Shown piece by piece: positions 1-9,563 of a stretch of DNA of 64,000 nucleotides. Each line of letters opens with the position of its first letter. The stretch's first letter is position 1. The notes under the pieces were generated by a model. The model made no database searches, was not told the origin of the DNA, and saw nothing but the letters and a program-made list of their open reading frames with translations. Origin of the DNA: Hungatella effluvii (lineage in GTDB: Bacteria; Bacillota; Clostridia; Lachnospirales; Lachnospiraceae); contig NZ_QJKD01000001.1 in NCBI RefSeq assembly GCF_003201875.1, positions 683,634 through 747,633 of the forward strand, in the 5' to 3' direction. The position numbers and the translations under genes were made by a program.

Positions 1-2
1 TC

Positions 3-530
3 CTCTTTTTAAAGGGCATGCCCATCGCCTACAATCTCAATCTGATTCTGCTGGACCGTTCCGGAAATGGCGCCCTGGTAGAAACACTGGATGGCAGAAT
101 GGCGGTCCGTCAGCTGGATGAAACCTCCCCGCTTTCCTACACCCACGCCGCCAACCATGCCGTAATCCATGAACTGGCATCCTTAGAACCGGAGGCCATG
201 GTTCATTCCCTGAAGCGGTATGACTATATTAAGAGCATTGCAGACAGCGCGGAAACACTCACGGTCAGCCAGTTAAAATCCATGCTTCTGGCTCCCTATC
301 CAAACGGGCTGTGCTGCCGTTTCTATCAGGATTTCTTTGGCACAACAAAAAGCATGATCATCGACCCGATGGATGGTATAATAGAATTATGCTGGGGTGG
401 ACGGGCAGAAAACGGCTGGCATACGTACCGGCTGAGCGATCCGCTCCCCGCTTCGGAAGAAGTGATCTCCATCTCCTGTGAACCCGCGGCTCCGGATATG
501 TTCCGTTTCGTCCCGAATCCATTCGCATAA
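3..530 (+). CDS. C45-type acyltransferase/peptidase, C-terminal part (5' end outside window)
   Basis: The reading frame is open to the left edge of the window, so this is the 3' part of a longer gene; the ATG at 18 is probably internal. The visible 175 or so residues resemble the C-terminal half of the Ntn-hydrolase family that contains acyl-CoA:6-aminopenicillanate acyltransferase (peptidase C45): a strand reading LILLDRSGNGALVE, a segment starting AANHAV, and a terminal GIIELCWGG strand typical of linear-amide C-N hydrolases. The catalytic N-terminal Cys would lie upstream and cannot be checked. The family cleaves or forms linear amide bonds; the substrate is unknown. The end of the gene is followed 76 bp later by an AraC regulator on the same strand. 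Confidence 0.6.
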   Translation, partial: LFLKGMPIAYNLNLILLDRSGNGALVETLDGRMAVRQLDETSPLSYTHAANHAVIHELASLEPEAMVHSLKRYDYIKSIADSAETLTVSQLKSMLLAPYPNGLCCRFYQDFFGTTKSMIIDPMDGIIELCWGGRAENGWHTYRLSDPLPASEEVISISCEPAAPDMFRFVPNPFA

Positions 531-606
531 CCTTAAAATTCAGCCAGATTGTACCAACATACGCTGTCTACTCGTGCCGCCTGACCTGGCAGAAAGGAGC
601 CTGACC

Positions 607-1485
607 ATGGACTATTTAAAAGCGCTGGAACGCGCTATCCTCTACATCGAAAATCATCTGGGCGAAGACATCAAAGTCGAAGACGCGGCTGCCGCGGCCG
701 GATACTCCTACTACCACTTTACCCGGCAGTTTAATGCCCTGCTGGGTGAAAGTGTGGGCAGTTACATCCGGAAGCGGCGGATCGCCAAAGCCGCCAAGGA
801 GCTGCTCTATACGGACAAGCGGATCCTCGATATCGCTTTAGACTGCGGATTCGAGTCTGCGGAAAGCTTCAGCCGCGCCTTTAAGTCGCTTTACCTCACC
901 AGCCCGGTCTCCTACCGGAAGAACCGGCTCGATCTGTTCATCGGATCCAAGCCGCAGCTGGAGGGCGAACGCCTCGCCCACATCACGAAGAACCTGACGG
1001 TCCATCCCGTCATTGTGGAACTGCCCGATATCATGGCCGCCGGTCTGCGCGGCAGCACCACGCTGAACGATAACGTGCTGCCCGGCCTCTGGGCTGCCTT
1101 TATGGAAATGTCTCAACAGATTCCCCACCAGATACCCGGCGGGAGAGGCTTCGGCATCTGCGAAGCCTGCGGCCAGGGCAACACGCTCTACAGCATGAAT
1201 GGGGATGTTCTCTTCTCAGAGGTCGCAGCGGTAGAGGTGAGCAGCTTTGACGGCCTCCCTGCGCCATTTGTTCCAAAGATCATAAAAGGAGGGCGCTACG
1301 CGGTGTTCACACACACCGGCAGCCTCTCCCTCCTTCAGGACAGCTATTCTTATATCTGGGGCACCTGGTTTCTCGGAACGAATGAGAAACTGGATGCGCG
1401 GGAAGATTTTGAAGTATACGATCAGCGCTTTTCAGGATATGACAACCCGGAATCCCAGATTGATCTCTATATCCCAATTCTCTAG
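607..1485 (+). CDS. AraC-family regulator with GyrI-like effector domain
   Basis: Transcription regulator of 292 residues. An AraC-type double helix-turn-helix lies at about residues 8-105 (IKVEDAAAAAGYSYYHFTRQF, then a second helix set ending SPVSYRKN). A GyrI-like/AraC_E_bind small-molecule domain fills about residues 120-292. This order (HTH first, effector domain last) is that of Rob/BltR-like multidrug or stress regulators. The start at 607 has AAAGGAG seven bases upstream; the longer frame from 478 would overlap the preceding gene and has no HTH-like sequence. The ligand and targets are unknown; the neighbouring amidase-family gene may be a target (inference). Confidence 0.87.
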   Translation: MDYLKALERAILYIENHLGEDIKVEDAAAAAGYSYYHFTRQFNALLGESVGSYIRKRRIAKAAKELLYTDKRILDIALDCGFESAESFSRAFKSLYLTSPVSYRKNRLDLFIGSKPQLEGERLAHITKNLTVHPVIVELPDIMAAGLRGSTTLNDNVLPGLWAAFMEMSQQIPHQIPGGRGFGICEACGQGNTLYSMNGDVLFSEVAAVEVSSFDGLPAPFVPKIIKGGRYAVFTHTGSLSLLQDSYSYIWGTWFLGTNEKLDAREDFEVYDQRFSGYDNPESQIDLYIPIL

Positions 1486-1524
1486 TACTGCATTACACAA
1501 TGCAGTACCAGCACCTCGCCGCGC

Positions 1525-3285
1525 TCATCTCCAGCGCAGCTCACACAGACCGCACGCGGGCATGGACAGCCTTACAAGGCTCTCTCCCCCGTTCCACTCC
1601 ATGGTCTCCGTCACTTCACCGCGGCAGTTTTTCACGGTAACCGACACCGCCCTTTCCGGATCCAGAATCAGTATTTGCTCCTGGGCGTGCAGGGCGTTGA
1701 CAAAGTAAGTGATTTCCTTCTTCCCAGCCGGACGGATCACTCTTCCCGCGGAATAGTGAACCAGAATCTCCTCCGTTTCATTTTCCACGCTCACCTCCGG
1801 ATAGAGGTTTTCCGGCTCCTTCGCATGGATCACAGTCGTCTGCAGCAGTGCTCTGTGCTGTCTCATGAAATCCAGCCAGAACCGGAGCATCTCCGTAATC
1901 CCATCTTCCAGATCCGCCAGGCGGACCGATATCTGGGGAACACCAAACAGACAGCTTAAAACCTGTATGGCTGCGGCCTCCGGGGTCTCCCCACGGTTCC
2001 ACATCAGCATATCCGAATGGACGGCGCTGTGTCCGCAAAGGAGCCGCAGATCCGCACAGCCGACCCGGTTGGTCACCGGAGAACAGGGGCAGTCCGCGAC
2101 GCGGAACATATTTCCATACCTGCGCATGTTGGGTCCGATGTAGCGCTGCCGGAATTCAATCAGCAGATTCTCGTTTTCCTTCCGCAGGGTCTCCCGCACG
2201 CTGGTCATAAACACGTCCAGCGCCTCCTGGATATCCCCGTAATCCATTCCATCCTTCCACACAGGAGTGCCCTCTCTTATATAAAACTCATCGATAAAAT
2301 CCAGCTTCAGCCCATCTAAATCCCATTCCCGGACAGCTTTTAAATAGACTGCCAGCAAATACTCCCGTACCTCCGGATAACGCAGATCCAGAACTCCGGC
2401 ATGCTGCCGCTCGTCGTAGCAGAGCAGTTTATCGGAGAAACGGTCCCAGCAGCCTGTGTTCTTTCCCACAAACGGCACGGAAAACCACAGCATATACTTG
2501 ATCCCCATGGCGTGGACCCGCCGTATATGCTCTGGAAAATCCGGAAATTTCCCAGGCTCGGGTGCCCAGTCCCCGCAGAACGCGTATCCACGGTTATTAT
2601 CCCCGGTCTGCCAGCCGTCGTCCACGATAATCGTATCAAAGCCCATTTCCGCAGCGCGCTCCGCCTCTTCCTCAACAATAGCGGCGTTGATATCCTGATG
2701 CCAGGAGTACCAGAAAGAGTACACCGGCTCTCTGGCCGCGTCCGGCACCTCCATGACAGGCGGCATTGCCTCCTCCCACCACTGCCTCACCTGATCCAGC
2801 GTATCCCAGTACGGAGCATCTTCCTGCGACTCCCACAGCCGGAAGGAATATCCCGCGCTCAGCTTCTGCGGGCTCAGAACGAACCGGATCTTAACGGCCA
2901 TCTGGCCGTCTTCCTCATGCACTCCGGCATTCATATTCACTTCCTGGCACAGCTCCGAAGCTGCGATCGTATGCCTGTTCCTGCTTTCGGAATTGAAGAA
3001 ACAGACGACAGGAGCCGAGACGGCTGTCATGGACGCCACCGGCCTCTCCCAATCCGCCTTCAGCGCCCGGTCGGCACGGCAGTTCGGATGCCACCGTCCG
3101 CAAATGTCGAGAATGGGAAAGGAATAACGGATTTCAACGGCAGTTCCCATATCCGAAATACGGTCTGACTGAAGCTGAAACTCCGTAACTGTCCTTCCTT
3201 CCCCCTTTTCTGTCACCGAAGCGGTACAGGATACAGCCGCCTCCGAAATCACCTCAAATTCACCAATCTTCAAAATACCTTCCAT
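1525..3285 (-). CDS. GH36-like alpha-galactosidase family protein
   Basis: Predicted cytoplasmic glycoside hydrolase of 586 residues, without a signal peptide. After an N-terminal beta region of about 190 residues a TIM barrel begins. VDDGWQ is at about 220-225, the KLDF motif holds the likely nucleophile Asp329, and RVADCP holds the likely acid/base Asp398, as in clan GH-D (GH27/GH36). It is shorter than classical 720-750 residue GH36 enzymes, so substrate preference may differ from simple alpha-galactosides. The start at 3285 has AAAGGAG upstream; a longer frame to 3369 lacks one. It is the last gene of the ABC-glycosidase cluster. The exact sugar is not deducible. Confidence 0.82.
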   Translation of the reverse strand: MEGILKIGEFEVISEAAVSCTASVTEKGEGRTVTEFQLQSDRISDMGTAVEIRYSFPILDICGRWHPNCRADRALKADWERPVASMTAVSAPVVCFFNSESRNRHTIAASELCQEVNMNAGVHEEDGQMAVKIRFVLSPQKLSAGYSFRLWESQEDAPYWDTLDQVRQWWEEAMPPVMEVPDAAREPVYSFWYSWHQDINAAIVEEEAERAAEMGFDTIIVDDGWQTGDNNRGYAFCGDWAPEPGKFPDFPEHIRRVHAMGIKYMLWFSVPFVGKNTGCWDRFSDKLLCYDERQHAGVLDLRYPEVREYLLAVYLKAVREWDLDGLKLDFIDEFYIREGTPVWKDGMDYGDIQEALDVFMTSVRETLRKENENLLIEFRQRYIGPNMRRYGNMFRVADCPCSPVTNRVGCADLRLLCGHSAVHSDMLMWNRGETPEAAAIQVLSCLFGVPQISVRLADLEDGITEMLRFWLDFMRQHRALLQTTVIHAKEPENLYPEVSVENETEEILVHYSAGRVIRPAGKKEITYFVNALHAQEQILILDPERAVSVTVKNCRGEVTETMEWNGGESLVRLSMPACGLCELRWR

Positions 3286-3322
3286 CTCTCTTCTCCTTTC
3301 AGTCTGCCTGCTGTGTGTCTGT

Positions 3323-3336
3323 ATCAAACGCTTACA
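3323..3336 (-). promoter_or_regulatory. possible weak cre-like site upstream of the GH36 gene
   Basis: Read on the minus strand the site is TGTAAGCGTTTGAT. Its first half fits the CcpA operator consensus TGWNANCGNTNWCA and the last three positions deviate. It lies about 40 bp upstream of the GH36 start, where carbon-catabolite control would make sense. The match is partial and could be chance. Confidence 0.25.
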
Positions 3337-3402
3337 GCCCGGCGTCCCTGTCAAGGGGGCGCCGGGCATAATGTCTGATGTGTATGCGCGGGGAAACGCA
3401 TT

Positions 3403-5793
3403 TTAGTTTTCATCGCTGAACAGTATTTCCGCCAGCGCCCCCACCAGTACCGCATTTTCCTCTATGCTCTGTATAGTCAGAAGCGCGCCGCCACTCTGTT
3501 TCTTTACCGCCTCTAATATCGCTTCCTTCTTATCATATGAAATCTGCGCCCTGTTTAAAATCTCGAATGCCTGATCTGCCCGGTCCATAGAGGCCATCTT
3601 CATATCGCTTCCAAATCGCACTTCTATGGTTTTTACGGAAGGGATTCCCGGAAGCTCCAGAGTCAGATTTTTTCTCACCTCATCGTAGGAGACAACCGCG
3701 TCCATGCGCTCTCCTTCGACGGTCACTACCGGAACCACATACTCCACATTCCGGAAATTCAGCTTCCACGAACGCATTTCCGGAACCGCGCTCCGATAGC
3801 CTTCGACACCGCCGATTACGAAACGGGTAAGCGGGCTCCACTCCAGAGAAAGCCGCGTTGCTGCCCACCTGTCATCATTTTCCCCATCTGTCTCTGTTCT
3901 CCCGTCGTCTTCCCATACGTTGAAACAGCCGTCCGCACCAGGGAAAATATCGACTGCCATGCAGTTCGGATTTCCTGTGCCTCCCATCCTGTCAAGGCTT
4001 CTGGGAATGATCGCTCCCGCCTTTGCAAGCACCGGCATCTGCTCTAAGGTGCGATAAAGCATCATCTGTTTTCCGCCCTGATATATCCGGGAATTCTGAT
4101 AATCAAACCAGATTCCAGCCGGAATCCAGGCTTTCACGCCCGCCATATCCGCCTCTGGTTCCATCCGCTCCGTAATGGGCACAGCCAGCAGTTCCGAACC
4201 GAAATAATATTCATTCGGGAACTCATAGGCCTCCTTCTGTTCCGGCTCCTCCCAGTACAGCGGCCGAACCAGAGGACACCCCTCGAAGCTGGCCCGGCGG
4301 TTCGCGGTATAGAGATAGGGGATCAGTTCATGACGGAGCCGCAAAAAGTCTCCCATAATCATCTCGGCCCGCTTATTGAAATTCCAGGGTTCCTTACCGC
4401 TGAACGGATTGGAGGTGCTGTGAAGCCGATTGATTGGTGAAAATACGCCGAGCTGCACCCAGCGCGCCGCCAGTTCATCATCCCTGGCCCCCATCATGTG
4501 TCCTCCGATGTCATGACTCCACCATCCATATCCTACGTTGCTTGCCGCAGCCGTAAAATACGGCTGAAACTGAAGACTCTCCCAGCTTATGATGGTGTCC
4601 CCGGAAAATCCGACGGGATACCGATGGCTGCCAATTCCCGCATACCGGGAAAATGTAAGACCCGCGCCGCCCGCCCGTGTGCTGTCCAAATAGTGGTAAT
4701 GGTTCAGCATCCAGAGCGGATCCAGACCGGGAATCCTGGTTTTCTTCCCTTGCTGCCAGTCCACCCACCAGAAATCGACGCCGTCCTCTTCCATCGGATG
4801 GTGCAGCACATCGAAGTACGCCTCCAGAAACGCCCGGTCCGTCACGTCGAACTCCACCGCTGTCCCGCCTGCCGGGTCGATTCCCAGCGCCTCCGCCATT
4901 CGCGGATACGCCTCCTCATGAGCGCGCACCCCGTCCGCCGGATGGACATTCAAGGTAACCTTCAGCCCCTGTTCATGGAGCCACGCCAGAAACTCCGGCG
5001 GATCGGGGAACAGCTCCCGGTTCCAGGTATATCCGGTCCATCCGTTCCCATATTTCGGCGGAATATCGACCAGATGCCAGTCCATATCGATGACTGCCAC
5101 GGAAAATGGGATCTGCTCTCTTTGAAAGCGCACCATCAGCCTCTTATACTCCTCTTCCGTATATCTATGGTACCGGCTCCACCAGTTTCCAAGCGCCCAA
5201 CGCGGAAGCAGAGGCGTATTCCCGCACAGCCTGTAAAAATCGCGGATACATTCCTGATAGCGGCGGCCATAACCGAAGAAGTAGAAATCCAGCCCATCTC
5301 CTCCGCGCGGCGTAACCCAGCCGTCCTCTCCAATGACCATGGAACCGCTGTCATCAATCACAGTCCAGCCGTCTCTGGAAATCATCCCGTGCTCCAGAGG
5401 AATCGCGCCATCCACCTCATCCAGCGTGCGCGCAGTTCCTCCCAGATCCTTGCTCTCGTCTCCCCAGCGCCATAAGCGGCTTTCTCCCGTCTTCGGATCA
5501 ACGATCGTTCGTATGCTTAATCCGTCTTCAGCAAACGTCCCGCCCCGGTAACGCAGCTGCAAAAACTCCGTAGTAATCGTCAGGAAACCGCCGTTCCATG
5601 CGGCTTCATATTTCGGAACCGTAAATTCCCGGTTCATCACGATCTGCGTGGCCCGGTCCTCAAAGATACCGTTTTCGCTGTACTCCATACGAATCAGTGA
5701 GGACGTCAATACGGTGAAACGGCAGTTCGGCCCCTGTACAATGGCACGTTCCCTGCAGGCCGGATTTCCATATCTTTTTATATCTCTTACCAT
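3403..5793 (-). CDS. GH31 family alpha-glycosidase
   Basis: Glycoside hydrolase of 796 residues without a signal peptide, so probably intracellular. It has an N-terminal beta-sandwich (about 1-190), a TIM barrel (about 195-520) and C-terminal beta domains, the arrangement of GH31 alpha-glucosidases and alpha-xylosidases. The nucleophile is likely Asp345 in WWVDWQQG and the acid/base Asp399 in FSGDT. The nucleophile motif is D-W-Q-Q-G rather than the classical W-x-D-M-N-E, marking a divergent subgroup whose substrate cannot be assumed to be alpha-glucose. It sits 79 bp after the six-hairpin gene and 118 bp before the GH36 gene, in one transcription direction with the importer, which suggests breakdown of an imported oligosaccharide. 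Confidence 0.88.
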   Translation of the reverse strand: MVRDIKRYGNPACRERAIVQGPNCRFTVLTSSLIRMEYSENGIFEDRATQIVMNREFTVPKYEAAWNGGFLTITTEFLQLRYRGGTFAEDGLSIRTIVDPKTGESRLWRWGDESKDLGGTARTLDEVDGAIPLEHGMISRDGWTVIDDSGSMVIGEDGWVTPRGGDGLDFYFFGYGRRYQECIRDFYRLCGNTPLLPRWALGNWWSRYHRYTEEEYKRLMVRFQREQIPFSVAVIDMDWHLVDIPPKYGNGWTGYTWNRELFPDPPEFLAWLHEQGLKVTLNVHPADGVRAHEEAYPRMAEALGIDPAGGTAVEFDVTDRAFLEAYFDVLHHPMEEDGVDFWWVDWQQGKKTRIPGLDPLWMLNHYHYLDSTRAGGAGLTFSRYAGIGSHRYPVGFSGDTIISWESLQFQPYFTAAASNVGYGWWSHDIGGHMMGARDDELAARWVQLGVFSPINRLHSTSNPFSGKEPWNFNKRAEMIMGDFLRLRHELIPYLYTANRRASFEGCPLVRPLYWEEPEQKEAYEFPNEYYFGSELLAVPITERMEPEADMAGVKAWIPAGIWFDYQNSRIYQGGKQMMLYRTLEQMPVLAKAGAIIPRSLDRMGGTGNPNCMAVDIFPGADGCFNVWEDDGRTETDGENDDRWAATRLSLEWSPLTRFVIGGVEGYRSAVPEMRSWKLNFRNVEYVVPVVTVEGERMDAVVSYDEVRKNLTLELPGIPSVKTIEVRFGSDMKMASMDRADQAFEILNRAQISYDKKEAILEAVKKQSGGALLTIQSIEENAVLVGALAEILFSDEN

Positions 5794-5872
5794 GTGATCT
5801 CCTTATTTCAGAAAAGCCGTACAGGTATCTGTACAGCTTTCCCTTTTTATTAAAAAATGCTCTGGTTTTCCA

Positions 5873-7642
5873 TTAATTCACGCCGCACGTATAGGACCAG
5901 GTCTCATTTTCTCCCAGCTTCACCAGCCGTTCCTCATTTTTCCATTTTACCAGCAGTGACCGCTCTTGAGCAAGCAGATTTTTCACGAAAATGGTATTTC
6001 CCGCCACCGTATATTCAATGCCGTACTGCGGATTTTCCAGCCTCACTCTTCCGTCTCCGGCGAGCATCGGCTCTATCTCTAAATCAGCCTGAAGCGCAAA
6101 CCGCACACCCGCGTACCCGGCGATCAGATTCCAGATAAATACGCAGGGATACTCGTAATAATGGGCCGCTCCGTGCCAGTTTTTCTCACTGAGATAGTAA
6201 AAGTAATTCATGTCATACCGTTCTCCCATCCGGTATTCGTCCATCCTGGCCTGACGGCAGACCGCCAAAAGCTGTTGTTCCAGAATATCAGTTCTTCCCT
6301 TTTCTCTCCAGTAGGCAAAATCCCAGCACCAGTATCTGGCGGCCGCACAGAGGTCATACGGGCCTCCCGAACCGATCTCCGACTCTGTATAATCTGAAAT
6401 TCTGGCGGAAACGAAGCTGGGGAAACGCTGGAACTCCTCAAAACACGCCTCCATCAGACGGTCCACCCCCTGCTCCTGATCCGGATTCGTATAATGAAAC
6501 AGCGCCGGAAGCTCATTTGCCAGAAGGTGGATATGGTCATGGGACACCGAATTTCTGTCCACCCAGTCGATAAACCGCTTCTTCGACGCATCCCAGAAGC
6601 CGGTGGGAAGCGCCTGCACCAGGGCATCCTTCAGCAGGCCCGATACGGCCCGGTAATGCGCCTCCTGTTTATCCCGTTTTAAGACCGCTTCCAGCCCGGC
6701 CATGATTTCAAATGATCTGGCCGCAAGCGCCTGGGCCATACATTCCCGACCGTCCTTGATCACCTGATCCTCGTAATAAACGTCGGACCACAGCCGGCCC
6801 TGTCGGTCGATACAGCTCTCCACAAGGGACAGGGAGTTTTCCAGCCCCTCGATATGGCCGCGAAGCCAGTCATCGTCTTTAACAGCGGCGTAATAAAAGC
6901 ATGCAGATTCAATGATTTCGATATTCCCGGTCACGAGAAACATCTCCGCGTTCTCCGAGTTATCCAGGCTGTTCCGCCTGACATGGTACTCTCTGGCTCC
7001 GTTCGGCTGAATGGCACACGGATCACGGAACGCCTGCTCCGGGTCCTCCGCCATCAGCTTAAGCTGCAGTTCCATCATGCGCCTTACCACAGCCAGATCC
7101 AGTTCATCCGCCATGGCCAGGCGTCCCTTGATCTGGAATTCATGGTCCACATCCGGGTACGTTCCCGCATAGGCGCCCTTCTGAAGCGTACTCACCACGT
7201 AACCATCGCTGTTGGAATACGATTTCGCCCTCGTCCGTTCCACCACAGAGGGCAGAAGCGTTTCCCAGTAAAAATGGTAATACGTATCCCGGAAGATATC
7301 CCCATTTTCGAAGTCCAGCTCCATGGAATTCCCCATCACATCACAGTGCGGCGGGCCGTCAAATTCTTTCCATGCCAGCTGGGATATAGCATCCCCTATA
7401 TCTGCTGAAACGGTCACCTCCATTTCATCTGCACTTATGTGAACCTGAAATGGCTCTTTCGATGTCACCTCATAGGAGCGGTACTTCCCCTGCCCATGGA
7501 AGGGCAGGATAAAGCACCGGGTAACGGGCGGGAACTCCACCGCGCCGTCGTAATTATGGATCAGATACGGATCTCCCTCTTCCCTGCTGATGCAGTAAAT
7601 GAGTGGTCTGATTCCGCCGCAGGTAATCTTTTTCTCAGTCAT
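5873..7642 (-). CDS. putative six-hairpin (alpha/alpha) glycosidase, family unknown
   Basis: Protein of 589 residues without a signal peptide. I do not recognise the family with certainty. An N-terminal beta-rich section (about 1-110) precedes a long helical part with repeated Trp/Tyr-rich helices, and a short beta section ends the protein; this resembles (alpha/alpha)6-barrel glycoside hydrolases. Acidic clusters such as GRLWSDVYYEDQ and RNSVSHDHIH are candidate active-site pieces. It starts 8 bp after the binding-protein stop codon and is followed by GH31 and GH36 genes, so a role in degrading the imported glycan is likely. Other six-hairpin proteins (for example lyases) are possible. Confidence 0.55.
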   Translation of the reverse strand: MTEKKITCGGIRPLIYCISREEGDPYLIHNYDGAVEFPPVTRCFILPFHGQGKYRSYEVTSKEPFQVHISADEMEVTVSADIGDAISQLAWKEFDGPPHCDVMGNSMELDFENGDIFRDTYYHFYWETLLPSVVERTRAKSYSNSDGYVVSTLQKGAYAGTYPDVDHEFQIKGRLAMADELDLAVVRRMMELQLKLMAEDPEQAFRDPCAIQPNGAREYHVRRNSLDNSENAEMFLVTGNIEIIESACFYYAAVKDDDWLRGHIEGLENSLSLVESCIDRQGRLWSDVYYEDQVIKDGRECMAQALAARSFEIMAGLEAVLKRDKQEAHYRAVSGLLKDALVQALPTGFWDASKKRFIDWVDRNSVSHDHIHLLANELPALFHYTNPDQEQGVDRLMEACFEEFQRFPSFVSARISDYTESEIGSGGPYDLCAAARYWCWDFAYWREKGRTDILEQQLLAVCRQARMDEYRMGERYDMNYFYYLSEKNWHGAAHYYEYPCVFIWNLIAGYAGVRFALQADLEIEPMLAGDGRVRLENPQYGIEYTVAGNTIFVKNLLAQERSLLVKWKNEERLVKLGENETWSYTCGVN

Positions 7643-7650
7643 AATCCCTC

Positions 7651-9375
7651 TTATTTTGTCTTATTCTTATACTCTTCCGTCCAATAAGCTTCCACCTTAT
7701 TCATCCCCAGCTCATCGATCTTCTGAATGAATTCCTGGTACACGGACTCAAAGTCCTCGGTAAAGATCATTTTTACGGAATACTGCTGCAGGAGGCTGAA
7801 CGCTTTCTGTCTGATAATTCCCTCTTCAGATTCCGGTGACGGGTCCTGAATATCCAGTTCCGGACGGAATTCCACATACTTTCCGAACTGTTCATTGAAT
7901 TTGTTCATTCTCTCATCCTGGTCGTTCCACCACGGCAGGTTCCACAACAGCTCGTTGCAGGCAATCCAATACTCGCCCAGTCCATTTCTGGAGGCAACAC
8001 CGCCCCAGTCCGCGTTCTTATCCTTCACATACTCTTCCAGCAGAACCGGTTTTCCATCTATCATATGCCACTGGGCGCCTGCTACCGCGTCCTGATACGT
8101 ATCGCCTTCAATGCCCCATGATACGTCGCTGTGTCCTTCTACAGATGCCAGATATTCCAGGAAACGGATCGCTCTCTCAGGGTCCTTGCAGGTCTTCGGA
8201 ATCACGGTCGCCAGCCAGCCGGCTCCCGTTCTGATCTGTCCGTATGTCTCAAACGGAGGCAGAATCTCGTAGGTAGTATCCGGGTTGTCTCCGGGCACCT
8301 TCTCGCCGTCGGAGATCGTCCAGCAGTAGGAAATCACATCGCCCTGCTCAATCTTAGCCTTTCCTACATCCTTGGTGTCAATGAACGGATCTTTTGTCAG
8401 AATTCCTTCCAGATACATCTCATTTAAATACTTCATCGGTTCTTTGAACTTGTCGTCGCGGACCACCCACTGGATTCCCCCGTCCTTCTCTGAGAAGTCG
8501 GTGCTCAGCCCCATCTGGATGCCATAGTGGGAAAGCTTCGCGCTCTTTCCGAACTCATCGGCGGACATGCTTCCATCGGCGGGATAAAAACCGATTTTAT
8601 CCGGATGGTTTTCCTTCATCTGCTTAACAGCGGCGATGAATTCGGTCATATTCCTGATCTCCGGACGGCCAATCTCATCGTAGTAATCTTTTCTCACCGT
8701 AATAATTGGCTGGTTCGTTCCCACGATCTGATCGTACTCTCTCGCGGCCTTCTGCCATGCTTCACCCTGAATCCATGTGGTAAACTGATACGTCTTCCCA
8801 TCCGCCATCTGATAGTTGCTTAAGATTTCCTTTGGAAGAATTTCACGCATCTTCGGCGCATACTGGTCGATCAGCTCGTCGAGCGACCACAGCATCCCCG
8901 CCTCGGCCATCTTCTTTAAGGCCGCGTCATTTTTGTCCAGAGTCAGGATATCGGGCAGCTGATTGCCGGCGATCATCATGTTCAGCTTCTGGCCGTCGTC
9001 AACTACGGGTTTCATAAAGTTTAAATCAACGCCTGTCTTCGCGGTCACACGCTCTGCCGTGGCATCGTTCCAGTCCAGCGAAAACCAGGAGAAGTTGGCG
9101 TAATACCCTAATTCTATGGGCGAGGTGTCTTCTTTCCATTCCAAATCTTCCGGATCCTCCTGCCAGCCGATTCTCTCCCAATCCATCTCAGACTGGAAGT
9201 TCGATGCAGCCGCCTCCGGCGCCTGTGTCTGCGGTTCTGCTTCCGTCGTATCCGCTGCCGCAGTCCCCGCTGTGGTCTCCTTAACCGTACTCTGGCCGCC
9301 CCCGCAGCCTCCCAGCATACCTGCTACCATTGCAGAGCACACCATGCATGATAATACACGTTTCAACTTTCTCAT
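7651..9375 (-). CDS. extracellular solute-binding lipoprotein of ABC sugar importer (LplA-like)
   Basis: Carbohydrate-binding lipoprotein of 574 residues. The signal peptide ends in a lipobox, MLGGCGGG, with Cys24 the expected lipidated residue; a Thr/Glu/Ala-rich linker follows, then a family-1 binding protein fold (LEYLASVEGHSDVSWGIEGDTY is a typical late motif). Length over 500 residues and the pairing with LplB/LplC-type permeases match importers for larger oligosaccharides rather than monosaccharides. No ATPase gene is present, as usual for this class, which borrows a shared MsmK/UgpC-type ATPase. The 188-bp gap upstream holds two strong hairpins that may adjust its expression relative to the permeases. 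Confidence 0.9.
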   Translation of the reverse strand: MRKLKRVLSCMVCSAMVAGMLGGCGGGQSTVKETTAGTAAADTTEAEPQTQAPEAAASNFQSEMDWERIGWQEDPEDLEWKEDTSPIELGYYANFSWFSLDWNDATAERVTAKTGVDLNFMKPVVDDGQKLNMMIAGNQLPDILTLDKNDAALKKMAEAGMLWSLDELIDQYAPKMREILPKEILSNYQMADGKTYQFTTWIQGEAWQKAAREYDQIVGTNQPIITVRKDYYDEIGRPEIRNMTEFIAAVKQMKENHPDKIGFYPADGSMSADEFGKSAKLSHYGIQMGLSTDFSEKDGGIQWVVRDDKFKEPMKYLNEMYLEGILTKDPFIDTKDVGKAKIEQGDVISYCWTISDGEKVPGDNPDTTYEILPPFETYGQIRTGAGWLATVIPKTCKDPERAIRFLEYLASVEGHSDVSWGIEGDTYQDAVAGAQWHMIDGKPVLLEEYVKDKNADWGGVASRNGLGEYWIACNELLWNLPWWNDQDERMNKFNEQFGKYVEFRPELDIQDPSPESEEGIIRQKAFSLLQQYSVKMIFTEDFESVYQEFIQKIDELGMNKVEAYWTEEYKNKTK

Positions 9376-9426
9376 ATTCCTTCTCTCCTTTATGTATGGT
9401 TATTGATTTACATTGCTTTCGTGCAT

Positions 9427-9459
9427 CTTCTTGTTTTCGAAATGCACGAAAACAAGAAG
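9427..9459 (-). other. 13-bp perfect hairpin between permease and binding-protein genes
   Basis: Arms 9427-9439 and 9447-9459 are exact inverted repeats (CTTCTTGTTTTCG and complement) around a 7-base loop. No T-run follows, so it is more likely an RNA-processing or stabilising hairpin than a terminator. Confidence 0.7.
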
Positions 9460-9480
9460 CCCGGGCGTTCCGCCCTATGA

Positions 9481-9541
9481 CAGTTTGTATTGAAAAGCGC
9501 TTATACAAGCAAGCTTGTAACACACTTTTCGATACAAACTG
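9481..9541 (-). other. 17-bp stem hairpin with nested inner stem
   Basis: Arms 9481-9497 and 9525-9541 pair over 17 bp with a single G-T wobble, and a nested TACAAG/CTTGTA stem lies in the loop. It starts 22 bp after the stop codon of the upstream permease gene. Position and strength suit a partial terminator or 3'-end protection element between permease and binding-protein messages. Confidence 0.7.
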
Positions 9542-9563
9542 CCGCACTGCTGAATGGGTACGC

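Noticed and set aside
478..606. N-terminal extension of the AraC gene
   Set aside because: It overlaps the preceding gene in another frame, and the RBS supports 607.
2401..3168. 255-codon plus-strand ORF inside the GH36 gene
   Set aside because: It is antisense to a clear enzyme with catalytic motifs and has no family-like sequence.
4498..5475. 325-codon plus-strand ORF inside the GH31 gene
   Set aside because: Antisense shadow; low-complexity Pro/Arg-rich translation.
9486..9502. cre-like site near the binding-protein gene
   Set aside because: The spacing of the CG core does not fit the CcpA consensus; it is part of the hairpin arm.
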